From NCBI RefSeq assembly GCF_900090285.1, contig NZ_LT607754.1, forward strand, positions 5,234,001-5,298,000: a stretch of DNA of 64,000 nt. The letters are read 5' to 3'. The position numbers and the translations under genes are program-made. The DNA comes from Micromonospora inositola. GTDB lineage: Bacteria; Actinomycetota; Actinomycetes; Mycobacteriales; Micromonosporaceae. The notes beneath the pieces were generated by a model. It had not been told where the DNA came from, made no database searches, and worked only from the letters and a program-made list of their open reading frames with translations. Of this stretch, positions 33,295-41,950 are shown piece by piece (position 1 is the stretch's first letter; every line of letters starts with the position of its first letter).

Positions 33295-33753
33295 GTGGGT
33301 GTGGGTGTCGGTGACCTGGTGGCGGATTTCGCGCTGCCGGACGAGACGGGGACAGTTCGGCGGCTGTCGGAGTTCCTGACGGCGGGGCCGGTGGTGTTGT
33401 TCTTCTACCCGGCGGCGATGACGCGCGGGTGCACCGCGGAAAGCTGCCATTTCCGGGACCTGGCGGCGGAGTTCGCGGCGGTGGGCGCCCAGCGGGTGGG
33501 GATCAGCCGGGATGCGGTCGAGAAGCAGGCGGAGTTCTCCCGGCGGCACGGGTTCGACTATCCGCTGCTGTCGGATGTCGACGGCGCGGTGGCGGACGCC
33601 TTCGGGGTGCGGCGGCGGCTGCCGCTGGGGGCGTTGAGCACGCGGCGGATGACGTTCGTGATCGGTCAGGACCGCCGGGTGCTGGCGGTGGTGCACAGCG
33701 AGTTGAGCATGAACGAGCACGCCGACGCGGCGCTGCGCGCGCTGGGGGCCTGA
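33295..33753 (+). CDS. peroxiredoxin, Bcp/AhpE type
   Basis: GTG 33295 follows GCGGAGG. The 152-aa protein has VADFALPDETG, then VLFFYPAAMTRGCTAESCHF with the peroxidatic cysteine at about residue 46 and a second cysteine five residues later, the Bcp-type arrangement. FDYPLLSDVDGAVADAFGV and RMTFVIGQDRRVL complete the thioredoxin fold. It reduces hydroperoxides using a thiol partner. Confidence 0.92.
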   Translation: MGVGVGDLVADFALPDETGTVRRLSEFLTAGPVVLFFYPAAMTRGCTAESCHFRDLAAEFAAVGAQRVGISRDAVEKQAEFSRRHGFDYPLLSDVDGAVADAFGVRRRLPLGALSTRRMTFVIGQDRRVLAVVHSELSMNEHADAALRALGA

Positions 33754-33820
33754 TCTTCGCCGTGTCGCAGCCGGCTGGTATCAAGGCTGCAATCAAACAT
33801 GTGTACGGAAGAGGGCTGTG

Positions 33821-34507
33821 ATGGCGGGCCAGGGTTTGTCCACTGATGAGGTGCAAGGCATCCGGGAGGCGTTGGCCGCGGGCCGGAAGCCGAAGGTGGT
33901 GTTCACGACGGCGGCGGGTCAGGTGGCGGGTCAGCTCGGCCAGGTGGTGGAGCTGACTGATCCGGCGGCGTCGGACGAGTTCGTGGTGGTGCGGTTCGGC
34001 CGGGACGAGTTGCCCTTCTCCCCCGCCGACGTGGCGGTCGCGCCGCGGGGAGCGGGGCGCAAGGCGCCGGCGGAGCCGAAGCCGGAGGTCGAGGAGCCGG
34101 CCACGCCGGCGGAGCCGGAGTTCGTGTTGGACACGCCGCGGGTGCCGGCGCCGCGTCGGGAGGAGCCGAAGGTGGAGCAGCAGGTGGAGGCGAAGGCGCC
34201 GGCGCGTCGGCCGGTGAAGGCGGCGAAGCCGAAGGGCCCGGCGGGGCTGACGGTGACGTTGGCGTACGCCGAGGGTGAGTGGACGGTGGCGGCGCAGCAG
34301 GGCGCGAAGGCCCTCGCGAAGCCGTACGTGGTGAAGCCGGCGGAGGCGCTGCGGATGGTGGCGCTGGTGGACGTGCCGGGGGTGCAGGAGGCGGTGGAGC
34401 AGATCCTCGCCGCGGAGCGGGCGGAGGCGGAGCAGCAGGCGGAGAAGCTGCGCGCCGAGCTGGCGGAGATCGAGGCGCGGCTGGCGGAGCTGCGCGACGC
34501 CCGCTGA
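33821..34507 (+). CDS. conserved hypothetical protein with long charged linker, 228 aa
   Basis: ATG 33821 comes after a short AT-rich stretch; a GTG directly before it is also possible. An N-terminal globular part (VVFTTAAGQVAGQLGQVVEL, then VVVRFGRDELPFSPADVAV) is followed by a Pro/Glu/Lys-rich linker (about 75-140), a second small domain (GLTVTLAYAEGEWTVAAQQG) and a C-terminal coiled coil (AEAEQQAEKLRAELAEIEAR). Similar actinobacterial proteins are sometimes labelled translation initiation factor-like because of composition. I see no evidence for that role. A terminator follows. Confidence 0.75.
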   Translation: MAGQGLSTDEVQGIREALAAGRKPKVVFTTAAGQVAGQLGQVVELTDPAASDEFVVVRFGRDELPFSPADVAVAPRGAGRKAPAEPKPEVEEPATPAEPEFVLDTPRVPAPRREEPKVEQQVEAKAPARRPVKAAKPKGPAGLTVTLAYAEGEWTVAAQQGAKALAKPYVVKPAEALRMVALVDVPGVQEAVEQILAAERAEAEQQAEKLRAELAEIEARLAELRDAR

Positions 34508-34517
34508 CGGAGGCCCG

Positions 34518-34545
34518 GTGCGGCGGCCCGTCGGGGCCGCCGCAC
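34518..34545 (+). terminator. hairpin terminator, 11-bp perfect stem
   Basis: GTGCGGCGGCC (34518-34528) pairs with 34535-34545 around a 6-base loop, 11 bases after the 33821-34507 stop codon. Confidence 0.75.
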
Positions 34546-34643
34546 GGGCCGCCGGTGGGGTCAGCCGTCGGTCTGTCGCGGCTGTCGGTGGCCGAGCACG
34601 CGGGCTGGCCGAGGATCCGCTCTTCCACCGGGCCCGCTGCGGC

Positions 34644-35763
34644 TCAGAAGTAGTCGTGCAGGTGGGCTGCTCCCCGGCGGCGAGCAGGTTCAGCGGGCGG
34701 GGGTCCGCGCCGACGGCGAGGTGGAGCAGGCCTGCCTCGGCGACGGCCGGCGCGTCGGTGGCGCCGCAGTAGAGCAGGGCGAAGCCGCGGACGGTCAGCC
34801 GCAGGTCGGCGTCGGTGGCGACCCGGGTGAGCCGGGCATCCCCGTCGGCGACCTCGAGGCGCCAGGTGCCGGTGTTCCAGTCGGCGAGGTCGTCGTCGAC
34901 GCTGCCGCGCAGGTGCGCGGGCCAGCCGCGGTCGGCGACGGCGCGGGCCACGTCGACGGGCCGGTGCATCCACAGGTCCCGTTCGTGTTCCCGGGCGGCC
35001 TCCAGCGGCAGGTGGGCGCCGACGGCGTCGCCGGGCAGCGGGCAGATCCGCAGGGTGGGGGTGACGCTCTGCCAGCTGGCGAGCGTGCCGATGAGCGCGC
35101 GGGCGGCGTCGCCGGTGCTGGCGGCGATGTCTTCGACGGTGAGGACGGCGTCGTGGCGGTAGCCGCGGCCGCGGTTCCAGCCGGCGTAGCCGACCAGGTC
35201 GCCGTCGTGTTCGACGAGGGTGAGGCCGTCGTACGGCAGGTTGCCGGCGGGTGGGGTGAACAGCTCGCCCCGGCGGGTGAGCAGGCCGCGGCGGTGGCGG
35301 GCCACCCGCTCGTAGAGGGCGGTCACGGCGGGCAGGTCGGCGGCCTGGCCGGCGCGCAGCGTCAGGTGTGGTGCGGGCCGGTGCCGGGGCAGCCGCAGGC
35401 CCGGTAGGGGGCGGTGACCGTGGGGAACAGGGCGCTTACCGCAGCGCCGCGCTCGTGGGCGCCCCGGAGCAGCCCGCCGAGCAGGGCTCGGGCGACGCCC
35501 CGGCCGCGCGCCTCGGGAGCGACGGCGACCCCGCCGACGCCGGCGGCGCGCACCGTACGGTCGTCCCACCACTGGTCGTGGTGCAGGTCCGCGGCCTTGC
35601 CGACGAGCAGGCCGCGCTCGTCGAAGGCGCCGTAGCGGGTCAGGCCGGGCACGGGTGCGGTGGCGTGCGGCGCCGGCTGCGGTTCGGAGCCGAAGGCGAG
35701 CCGGCCGAGCTGCCAGGCGTCGGCCAGTTCGTCGGGGGTGAGTTCGCGGACGGTGACGGTCAC
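34644..35763 (-). pseudogene. Eis-like GNAT N-acetyltransferase, frameshifted
   Basis: From GTG 35763 the frame gives VTVTVRELTPDELADAWQLG, VGGVAVAPEARGRGVARALL (acetyl-CoA loop) and ALFPTVTAPYRACG. It then meets a stop near 35360. The continuation lies in another frame (LTLRAGQAADLPAVTALYER, then RRGLLTRRGELFTP, GTWRLEVADGDARLT, RGFALLYCGA), and the terminal HLHDYF is in a third frame ending at 34644. The joined product resembles Eis-type double-GNAT plus sterol-carrier-like proteins of about 400 aa, with around ten residues missing after RACG. Decay or sequence error are both possible. Confidence 0.7.
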
Positions 35764-35859
35764 CGGCCCACCGTAGCGGCGGAGATCTTGGCGGTGCACG
35801 GGGTTTCCGCGGTGGTCGAGCGGCGGGCGGGAGCCGGGCCGGTGGTGGCCGGGACGCGC

Positions 35860-35896
35860 CGCGGGGCCGGTGCGACCCCCTCGCACCGGCCCCGCG
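35860..35896 (-). terminator. hairpin terminator of cydAB, 16-bp perfect stem
   Basis: CGCGGGGCCGGTGCGA (35860-35875) and its exact complement (35881-35896) surround a CCCCC loop, 20 bases beyond the cydB stop. Confidence 0.85.
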
Positions 35897-35915
35897 TCCC
35901 GCGTCCGCAGCCTCG

Positions 35916-36914
35916 TCAGTGTTGCGGAATGTGCACTACCCCGATCCGCTTGCGGAACACCCAGTACGTCCACCCCTGGTAGGCCAGCACGATCGGGGTG
36001 AACACCACCGCCACCCAGGTCATGACCTTCAGGGTGTAGGGGGTGGAGGAGGCGTTCGTCGCGGTGAGCGTCCCGGCGGCGTCCAGGGTCGACGGCATGA
36101 CGTTCGGGAACAGCGCCGCGAACAGGGTCGCCACCGCCAGGGCGATCGCCACCGCGGTGCCGGTGAACGCCCAGCCCTCCCGGCGTACCCTCGCTGCGGC
36201 GAGACCACCGACCAGGGCGAGGGCGGCGCCGACGGCGAGCACGACGGCGGCCGTGCTGGAGCGGATGGTCAGCGTCCAGGCCAGGAACGCCACCGCGACC
36301 ACGGCGGCGCCGACGCCGAGCTTCACGGCCAGGGCGCCGGCCCGCTCGCGGATCTCGCCGGTGGTCTTCAGGGCGATGAACACCGCGCCGTGAGTGAGGA
36401 ACAGGGCCAGGGTGGTCAGGCCGCCGAGCAGGGCGTACGGGTTGAGCAGGTCGAGCAGGCCGCCGACGTACTCGTGGTCGGCGTCCAGCGGCACCCCGCG
36501 CAGGATGTTGGCGAAGGCGACGCCCCACAGGACCGCCGGCAGCAGCGAGCCGAAGAAGATCGCCCGATCCCAGCGGCGCTTCCAGGAGGCCTCGGGACGC
36601 TTGTGCCGGTACTCGAAGGCGACGCCGCGGGCGATCAGTGCCAGCAGGATCAGCAGCAGCGGCAGGTAGAAGCCGGAGAAGAGGGTGGCGTACCACTCGG
36701 GGAAGGCGGCGAACATTGCCCCGCCGGCGGTGATCAGCCAGACCTCGTTGCCGTCCCAGACCGGGCCGATGGTGTTGATCAGGACGCGGCGTTCCCGGTC
36801 GTCGCGGCCCAGCACCGGCAGCAGCATGCCGACGCCGAAGTCGAAGCCTTCGAGGATGAAGTAGCCGGTGAACAGCACGGCGACGAGGAGAAACCAGACG
36901 GTCGTCAGTTCCAC
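35916..36914 (-). CDS. cydB: cytochrome bd ubiquinol oxidase subunit II
   Basis: The 332-aa membrane protein begins MELTTVWFLLVAVLFTGYFI and has the CydB signature ILEGFDFGVGMLLP. It also has NTIGPVWDGNEVWLITAGGA (residues about 48-67), FPEWYATLFSGFYLPLL and YQGWTYWVFRKRI near the end. With CydA it reduces oxygen to water using quinol, giving respiration at low oxygen or under stress. It lies 15 bases downstream of cydA. The cydDC transporter genes are not in the window. Confidence 0.96.
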   Translation of the reverse strand: MELTTVWFLLVAVLFTGYFILEGFDFGVGMLLPVLGRDDRERRVLINTIGPVWDGNEVWLITAGGAMFAAFPEWYATLFSGFYLPLLLILLALIARGVAFEYRHKRPEASWKRRWDRAIFFGSLLPAVLWGVAFANILRGVPLDADHEYVGGLLDLLNPYALLGGLTTLALFLTHGAVFIALKTTGEIRERAGALAVKLGVGAAVVAVAFLAWTLTIRSSTAAVVLAVGAALALVGGLAAARVRREGWAFTGTAVAIALAVATLFAALFPNVMPSTLDAAGTLTATNASSTPYTLKVMTWVAVVFTPIVLAYQGWTYWVFRKRIGVVHIPQH

Positions 36915-36929
36915 GATGGGCTCCGGGGA

Positions 36930-38363
36930 TCAGTAGGCGAAGGCGAGCGGGCGCTCGGCGTCGTCGGTGTCGTCGGGCTCGGGGGCCGGGGTGAGATCGG
37001 GGACGCCGGCCTTTGCGTAGCGGACCAGCAGCTTGAACTCGATGACGGCGAGGGTGGCGTAGATCAGGGTGAAGGCGGTGAACGAGGTGAGCACCTCGGT
37101 CAGCGAGACGCTGCGGGACACGCCGTTGCGGGTGAGCATCTCGCCGAAGACGATCCACGGTTGGCGGCCCATCTCGGTGAAGATCCAGCCGAAGGAGTTG
37201 GCCAGCAGCGGCAGCACGGGCATCACCAGGCCGGCGCGCAGCAGCCACTTGCTGGTGGGGGTGCGGCCCTTGCGCTGGCTCCAGAGCACCAGCAGGGCGA
37301 TCGTGGCGGCGGCCATCCCGAAGGCGATCATGAAGCGGAAGCTCCAGTAGGTGACCGGGATGATCGGGGTGTAGCTGCCGGCGCCGTACTGGCTGGCGTA
37401 CTGGGCCTGCAGGTCGTTGATGCCCTGCACGGTGCCGTGCGGGTCGCCGGTGCCCAGGAACGACAGCAGGTACGGGATCTTGAGGGCGAAGACCTCGCGG
37501 CTGCCGTCGAGGCTGCCGACGGTGAGCACGGAGAACGAGGCGGGGCTCTCGGTGGTGTAGAGGCCCTCGGCGGCGGCCATCTTCATCGGCTGCACGTCGG
37601 TCATGACCTTGCCCTGGAGGTCGCCGGTGAACAGCACCAGCGCCGAGGCGACCAGCACCACCCAGGAGCCGAACTTGGTGGCGAAGCGGTAGGCGGCGGT
37701 GTCGGCGCTGTCGCGGTTGCGGATGACGTGGAACAGGCCGACGGCGACGATCAGCGACCCGGCGACCAGGAACGACCCGGACAGGGTGTGCGGGAAGGTG
37801 ATCAGGGCGACCTTGTTGGTGAGCACGGCGACGAAGTCGGTCAGCTCGGCCCGACCGGTGGTCGGGTTGACCCGGTAGCCGACCGGGTTCTGCATGAACG
37901 AGTTCGCGGCGAGGATGAAGTACGCGCTGAGGTTGGTGCCGATCGCGGCGGCCCAGATGGTGGCCAGGTGCGCCCGCTTGGGCAGCCGGTCCCAGCCGAA
38001 GATCCACAGGCCGATGAAGGTGGATTCGAGGAAGAACGCGACCAGGGCCTCGATCGCGAGGGGGGCGCCGAAGATGTCGCCGACGAAGCGGGAGTAGTCG
38101 CTCCAGTTCATGCCGAACTGGAACTCCTGCACGATGCCGGTGACCACGCCCATCGCGAAGTTGATCAGGAAGAGCTTGCCGTAGAACTTGGTGAGCTTGA
38201 GGTACCGCTCGTTGCCGGTGCGGTGCCACATGGTCTGCAGGATGGCCACCAGGACCGACAGCCCGATGGTCAACGGCACGAAGAGAAAGTGGTAGACGGT
38301 GGTGACACCGAACTGCCAGCGGGCGACGTCCAACGCGTCCACCTGAAACCCCCAGCTGTGCAT
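36930..38363 (-). CDS. cydA: cytochrome bd ubiquinol oxidase subunit I
   Basis: The 477-aa subunit starts at ATG 38363 (MHSWGFQVDALDVARWQFG). It contains VTTVYHFLFVPLTIGLSVLV with the conserved heme-ligand histidine, VQEFQFGMNWSDYSRFVGDI and ESTFIGLWIFGWDRLP. Further along are the haem b558 methionine region GKVMTDVQPMKMAAAEGLY and GRQPWIVFGEMLTRNGVS. The quinol loop is of the short type found in most bacteria. The start codon lies inside a palindromic operator. Confidence 0.96.
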   Translation of the reverse strand: MHSWGFQVDALDVARWQFGVTTVYHFLFVPLTIGLSVLVAILQTMWHRTGNERYLKLTKFYGKLFLINFAMGVVTGIVQEFQFGMNWSDYSRFVGDIFGAPLAIEALVAFFLESTFIGLWIFGWDRLPKRAHLATIWAAAIGTNLSAYFILAANSFMQNPVGYRVNPTTGRAELTDFVAVLTNKVALITFPHTLSGSFLVAGSLIVAVGLFHVIRNRDSADTAAYRFATKFGSWVVLVASALVLFTGDLQGKVMTDVQPMKMAAAEGLYTTESPASFSVLTVGSLDGSREVFALKIPYLLSFLGTGDPHGTVQGINDLQAQYASQYGAGSYTPIIPVTYWSFRFMIAFGMAAATIALLVLWSQRKGRTPTSKWLLRAGLVMPVLPLLANSFGWIFTEMGRQPWIVFGEMLTRNGVSRSVSLTEVLTSFTAFTLIYATLAVIEFKLLVRYAKAGVPDLTPAPEPDDTDDAERPLAFAY

Positions 38364-38398
38364 ACTACGAGACGTAGTAAATACTACCGGGCGTCGTA
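38363..38398 (-). promoter_or_regulatory. tandem palindromic operator over the cydA start
   Basis: TACTACGAGACGTAGTA (38363-38379) is a perfect 7-bp inverted repeat with a 3-base spacer. A degenerate second copy (TACTACCGGGCGTCGTA, 38382-38398) has the same geometry, with centres 19 bases apart. The TACTAC/GTAGTA half-sites resemble BlaI/CopY-type repressor sites. The first copy shares its last base with the cydA start codon, so a bound protein would block initiation. Confidence 0.65.
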
Positions 38399-38519
38399 GA
38401 GAAATCGGCAGGGGCGGTGGTCCCGACCCCATCCGGGACCAATGACCCTGATCACCTCTGCCACCCGGCCCGGGACCGGGTCCCCCGCTCACCCCGGCGC
38501 GTGCGACCATCCAGCACTG

Positions 38520-39296
38520 ATGAACAGCACCCCGACCGGGTGGCGACCGCCGCTGCTCTGGCGCGCCGCCCAACTGCTCGCCCGCGCCGTCGTCGGCGCG
38601 CTCGGCCACCTCGAGGTCACCGGCGACGTGCCGGCCGAGCTGCGCCGAGGGCCGCTGATCCTGGCCGCCAACCACATCAGCCCGTTCGACCCGGTGGTCC
38701 TCGCCGCCGCCTGCCGCGCCCGGGGCGTCGCTCCGCGGATCATGGCCACCGCGGGGTTGTTCCGCACCCCCGTCATCGGGTCGCTGATGCGCCGGGCCGG
38801 ACACATCCGCGTCGACCGCGGCACCACCTCGGTCCACCAGGCCCTGGACACCGCCGCGTCGGCCGTCGCCGGCGGCTCGGTGATCCTGCTCTACCCCGAG
38901 GGACGGATCGGGCTGGACCCCGGCATGTGGCCCGAGCGCGGCAAGACCGGCGCCGCCCGGCTCGCCCTCGCCAGCCGCGCCCCCGTCATCCCGGTCGCCC
39001 AGTGGGGCTCCCACGAGGTGCTGCCGTACCGCGCGCCCAAGGGGATGCTGCGCGGCCTGGCCCGGGCGCTGGTACGCCGGCCGACGATCCGGGTGCACTT
39101 CGGCGCCCCGGTGGCGCTGCGCGACCTGGACCCCGGCGCCCCCGGGGCGGCCCGGCGGGCCACCGACCGGATCATCGACGCGATCACCCACGACCTGGCG
39201 CCGCTGCGCCCCGACGAGCCGGACCGCCCCCGGCACGTCGACCCCGGCCGCCCCAGCGAGACCACGCGGTCATACCGGCGGCGCCCGTCGGGCTGA
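38520..39296 (+). CDS. PlsC-family 1-acylglycerol-3-phosphate acyltransferase
   Basis: The 258-aa protein from ATG 38520 has the acyltransferase motifs in order: NHISPFDPVVLAAA (block I, NHx4D) at about residues 58-63, GHIRVDRGT (block II), VILLYPEGRI (block III) and VPVIPVAQWG-like block IV (APVIPVAQWGSHEVLP). It should transfer acyl chains to lysophosphatidate or a related lipid at the membrane. It is divergent from cydA, and the shared intergenic region holds the palindromic operator. Confidence 0.9.
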   Translation: MNSTPTGWRPPLLWRAAQLLARAVVGALGHLEVTGDVPAELRRGPLILAANHISPFDPVVLAAACRARGVAPRIMATAGLFRTPVIGSLMRRAGHIRVDRGTTSVHQALDTAASAVAGGSVILLYPEGRIGLDPGMWPERGKTGAARLALASRAPVIPVAQWGSHEVLPYRAPKGMLRGLARALVRRPTIRVHFGAPVALRDLDPGAPGAARRATDRIIDAITHDLAPLRPDEPDRPRHVDPGRPSETTRSYRRRPSG

Positions 39297-39368
39297 TTTG
39301 CCTTCGAGCGCACCCGAACGGTGAGACTCTTCGGGCCGGGGCACCGCGTCCCGCGGAGGAGGGCGGCC

Positions 39369-40211
39369 ATGGGCGGACCGACTGTGCTGGTCACCGGCAC
39401 GTCCACCGGCATCGGCCTGGAGATCGCCGTCGGAGCGGCCCGCGCCGGCTGGCGGGCCGTGGCCACCATGCGCGACGTGTCGCGCGCCGACGCGCTGCGC
39501 CGCGCCGCCGCTGCCGCCGGGGTCGCCGACCTGGTCGAGGTACGCCGGCTCGACGTGGTCGACGAGGCCTCGGTGGGCGCCTGCGTGGCCGACGTGATCG
39601 CCGACCACGGGCGCCTCGACGCGGTGGTCAACAACGCCGGGGCCGGGCACGTGGGCACCCTGGAGCAGGAGACCGTCGACGACGTACGGGCCGTCATGGA
39701 GGTCAACTTCTTCGGCGTCCTGCACGTCAGCCGGGCCGCGCTGCCGCATCTGCGCGCCAGCCTGGGGCGGCTGGTCACGGTCACCAGCGTCGGCGGGGTG
39801 GTCGGGCAGCCGTTCAACGAGGCGTACTGCGCGGCGAAGTTCGCGGTCGAGGGCTTCATGGAGTCCCTCGCCCCGGTCGCCGCGACCGTCGGGGTCACCG
39901 TCACCGTGGTCGAGCCCGGCGCGGTGGCCAGCGAGTTCGTCGCCAACGCCGGCGTCGACCGGGACGCCGCCGTCGCGCAGGCCGGGGTGTACGCGCCGGC
40001 GCTGCGGGCGTACCTGGACCGCACCGCCGGCGCGTTCGCGGCCGCGCAGTCCCCGGCGGACGCCGCCGCGGCGGTGGTCGCGACCCTGACCGACCCGGAG
40101 CCGGCGCCGCGCGTGCAGACCTCGACCACCGCCCGCCAGTTCGTCGGGGCGAAACTCGCCGACCTCGACGGCCTCGCGGTCGCCACGATCACCGCCGGCT
40201 GGCTGGCCTGA
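39369..40211 (+). CDS. short-chain dehydrogenase/reductase
   Basis: ATG 39369 follows GGAGG. The 280-aa enzyme has TGTSTGIGLEIAVGA (cofactor loop), NNAGAGHVGTLEQ, VTVTSVGGVVGQP with the catalytic Ser, and YCAAKFAVEGFMESL (Y-x-x-x-K). The length and C-terminal extension fit classical SDRs acting on retinoid-, steroid- or lipid-like substrates. Its stop codon is directly adjacent to that of the convergent DUF4180 gene. Confidence 0.88.
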   Translation: MGGPTVLVTGTSTGIGLEIAVGAARAGWRAVATMRDVSRADALRRAAAAAGVADLVEVRRLDVVDEASVGACVADVIADHGRLDAVVNNAGAGHVGTLEQETVDDVRAVMEVNFFGVLHVSRAALPHLRASLGRLVTVTSVGGVVGQPFNEAYCAAKFAVEGFMESLAPVAATVGVTVTVVEPGAVASEFVANAGVDRDAAVAQAGVYAPALRAYLDRTAGAFAAAQSPADAAAAVVATLTDPEPAPRVQTSTTARQFVGAKLADLDGLAVATITAGWLA

Positions 40212-40589
40212 TCAACGGTGTGGCTGCGCTCCGGCCAGCCGGGCGTCGAGCGCGTCGAGGTCGGGGACGAACCACACGTGCTCGGCCCGGTTCGACTCGT
40301 GGACCAGGGCGCGCAGGGCCGCGCTGGCGGCGAGGTGCCGGGAGATGTCACCCACCACGGCCAGGCGCAGCCGGTAGTTGACGAACTTCTGCATGATCTC
40401 GCCGGCGAAGCGGGTGCCCAGGGAGAAGAAGTCGTCGCCGAGCCGGCTCGCGGGCACGGCCACCACCTCGGCGCCGAGGAACGCCGCGCTGATCAGGTCC
40501 AGCGCGTCGCGCTCGGTGGCCACCGGCGGGCCGGCCGGGTCGCACACCAGCACCGGCACGCCCATCCGCTGCTGCACCACGTCAGGCAT
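40212..40589 (-). CDS. DUF4180-family protein
   Basis: The 125-aa protein from ATG 40589 reads DALDLISAAFLGAEVVAVPA, then LGDDFFSLGTRFAGEIMQKF and VNYRLRLAVVGDISRHLAAS. The SLGTRFAGEIMQKFVNYR stretch is the DUF4180 hallmark. Its start overlaps the end of the HTH gene by 8 bases, so the pair is probably co-expressed. Function is unknown. Confidence 0.85.
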   Translation of the reverse strand: MPDVVQQRMGVPVLVCDPAGPPVATERDALDLISAAFLGAEVVAVPASRLGDDFFSLGTRFAGEIMQKFVNYRLRLAVVGDISRHLAASAALRALVHESNRAEHVWFVPDLDALDARLAGAQPHR

Positions 40590-41037
40590 CGTCGGCCTCC
40601 CCGGCGAGCAGGCCGTTGCCGCCGTCGAGGACGGCGTCGAGCAGGTGCAGCACGTCGGCGGTGGCCGCGGCGCCACCCAGGATGACGATCTTCATGCGCT
40701 GGCGCTCCTCGTCGTGGACGGTCTGGACGCGCAGCGGTTGCGCGGGATCGTGGACGGTGTTCGCCCCGGCCAGGACGAGGGTGCCCAGCCGGTCGGCCGC
40801 GGCCCGGTCGACGCCGTCGACCTGCACGATGCTCGACACCTCCACCGCGGGGGCCGCGGCCGGCCGGGCCGACGCCGCCCGGCCGGTCAGCGCGTCGAGG
40901 TCGGCGCGGGCGATCCGGTACTGCTTGCCGATCCGCACCGCCTTCAGGCGGCCGGCGCGGATGTAGCCGCGCACGGTGCGCGGGTGCAGGCCGAGCCGGC
41001 CGGCGACCTGCTCGACCGAATACATATCTTCACTCAT
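40582..41037 (-). CDS. MerR/excisionase-type HTH DNA-binding protein
   Basis: The 151-aa protein from ATG 41037 begins MSEDMYSVEQVAGRLGLHPR and then TVRGYIRAGRLKAVRIGKQY, a winged HTH of the excisionase (HTH_17) family. The C-terminal half (SSIVQVDGVDRAAADRLGTL, VLAGANTVHDPAQPLRVQTV) forms a small alpha/beta domain of unknown ligand. It probably regulates its own operon with the DUF4180 partner and may also act on the divergent GDPD gene 126 bases away. Confidence 0.85.
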   Translation of the reverse strand: MSEDMYSVEQVAGRLGLHPRTVRGYIRAGRLKAVRIGKQYRIARADLDALTGRAASARPAAAPAVEVSSIVQVDGVDRAAADRLGTLVLAGANTVHDPAQPLRVQTVHDEERQRMKIVILGGAAATADVLHLLDAVLDGGNGLLAGEADDA

Positions 41038-41163
41038 CGGGGCCCATGCTAGGCGGGATAGGTAACGATAGGGAAGCACGCCATCCAGAACGTGGCGGAT
41101 CCGGCGTCTGGTGATCGCCGGCCGGTCACCCGTAGGCCACGGGGCGCGGGCATACTGCCGGGC

Positions 41164-41931
41164 GTGCAGCCCCGCTCCGGCTACCTCGACGCCCCCGCGC
41201 CGATCGCCTTCGCCCACCGTGGCGGCGCGGCCGACGGCGACGAGAACACCGCCGCCGCGTTCGCCCGCGCCATCGCCCTGGGCTACCGGTATGTCGAGAC
41301 CGATGTGCACGCCACCGCCGACGGGGTGGCGGTGGTCTTCCACGACGCCACCCTGCGCCGGGTGACCGGCGAGCCGGGGCGCATCGCCGACCTGCGCTGG
41401 GCCGACCTGGCCTCGGTACGCGTCGGCGGCGCCGCCGTGGTGCCCCGCCTCGACGAGGTCCTCGCCGCCTGGCCGGAGGTCCGCTTCAACATTGACGTCA
41501 AGGCCGACGGCGGCGTCGAACCCACCGTCGCCACCGTCACCCGGACCGGCGCCGGCGAGCGGGTGCTGCTCGCCTCCTTCAGCGACGCCCGGCTGACCCG
41601 GCTGCGCGCCCTGGCCGGGCCGAAGGTCGCCACCAGCCTCGGCATGCGCGGGGTGGCCCGACTGCGGATGGCCTCCCTGCACGGGCGGTCGCTGCGGCTG
41701 CCGCCGTCCGTGGTCGCCGCCCAGGTCCCGGTCCGCTACGGACGCATCCCCGTGGTCGACCGACGGTTCCTGGCGTACTGCCACCGGATCGGGTTGCAGG
41801 TGCACGTCTGGACGATCGACGAACCTGCCGAGATGCACGACTTACTTGATCTCGGCGTGGATGGCATCATGACCGATCACGTCGGCGTGCTGCGCGACGT
41901 CTACCGCAGCCGCGGCCACTGGGCCGCCTGA
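41164..41931 (+). CDS. glycerophosphodiester phosphodiesterase
   Basis: GTG 41164 starts a 255-aa protein with the GDPD catalytic set: AFAHRGGAADGDENT (H17, R18, E near 26), YVETDVHATADGVAVVFHD (E, D and H of the metal/catalytic site), and FNIDVKADG. The C-terminus has VHVWTIDEPAEMHDLLDLGV and DGIMTDHV, as usual. It hydrolyses glycerophosphodiesters to glycerol-3-phosphate and an alcohol. No signal peptide, so cytoplasmic. Confidence 0.93.
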   Translation: MQPRSGYLDAPAPIAFAHRGGAADGDENTAAAFARAIALGYRYVETDVHATADGVAVVFHDATLRRVTGEPGRIADLRWADLASVRVGGAAVVPRLDEVLAAWPEVRFNIDVKADGGVEPTVATVTRTGAGERVLLASFSDARLTRLRALAGPKVATSLGMRGVARLRMASLHGRSLRLPPSVVAAQVPVRYGRIPVVDRRFLAYCHRIGLQVHVWTIDEPAEMHDLLDLGVDGIMTDHVGVLRDVYRSRGHWAA

Positions 41932-41950
41932 ACTCCTGGCGGAGGAACCG

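Noticed and set aside
35362..38229. 955-codon minus-strand frame across cydAB
   Set aside because: It is a shadow of cydA and cydB; only its last part, from 35763 on, coincides with the Eis-like N-terminus.
35919..38399. 826-codon forward frame opposite cydAB
   Set aside because: Gly/Glu/Val-rich antisense shadow caused by high GC3; cydAB are certain on the other strand.
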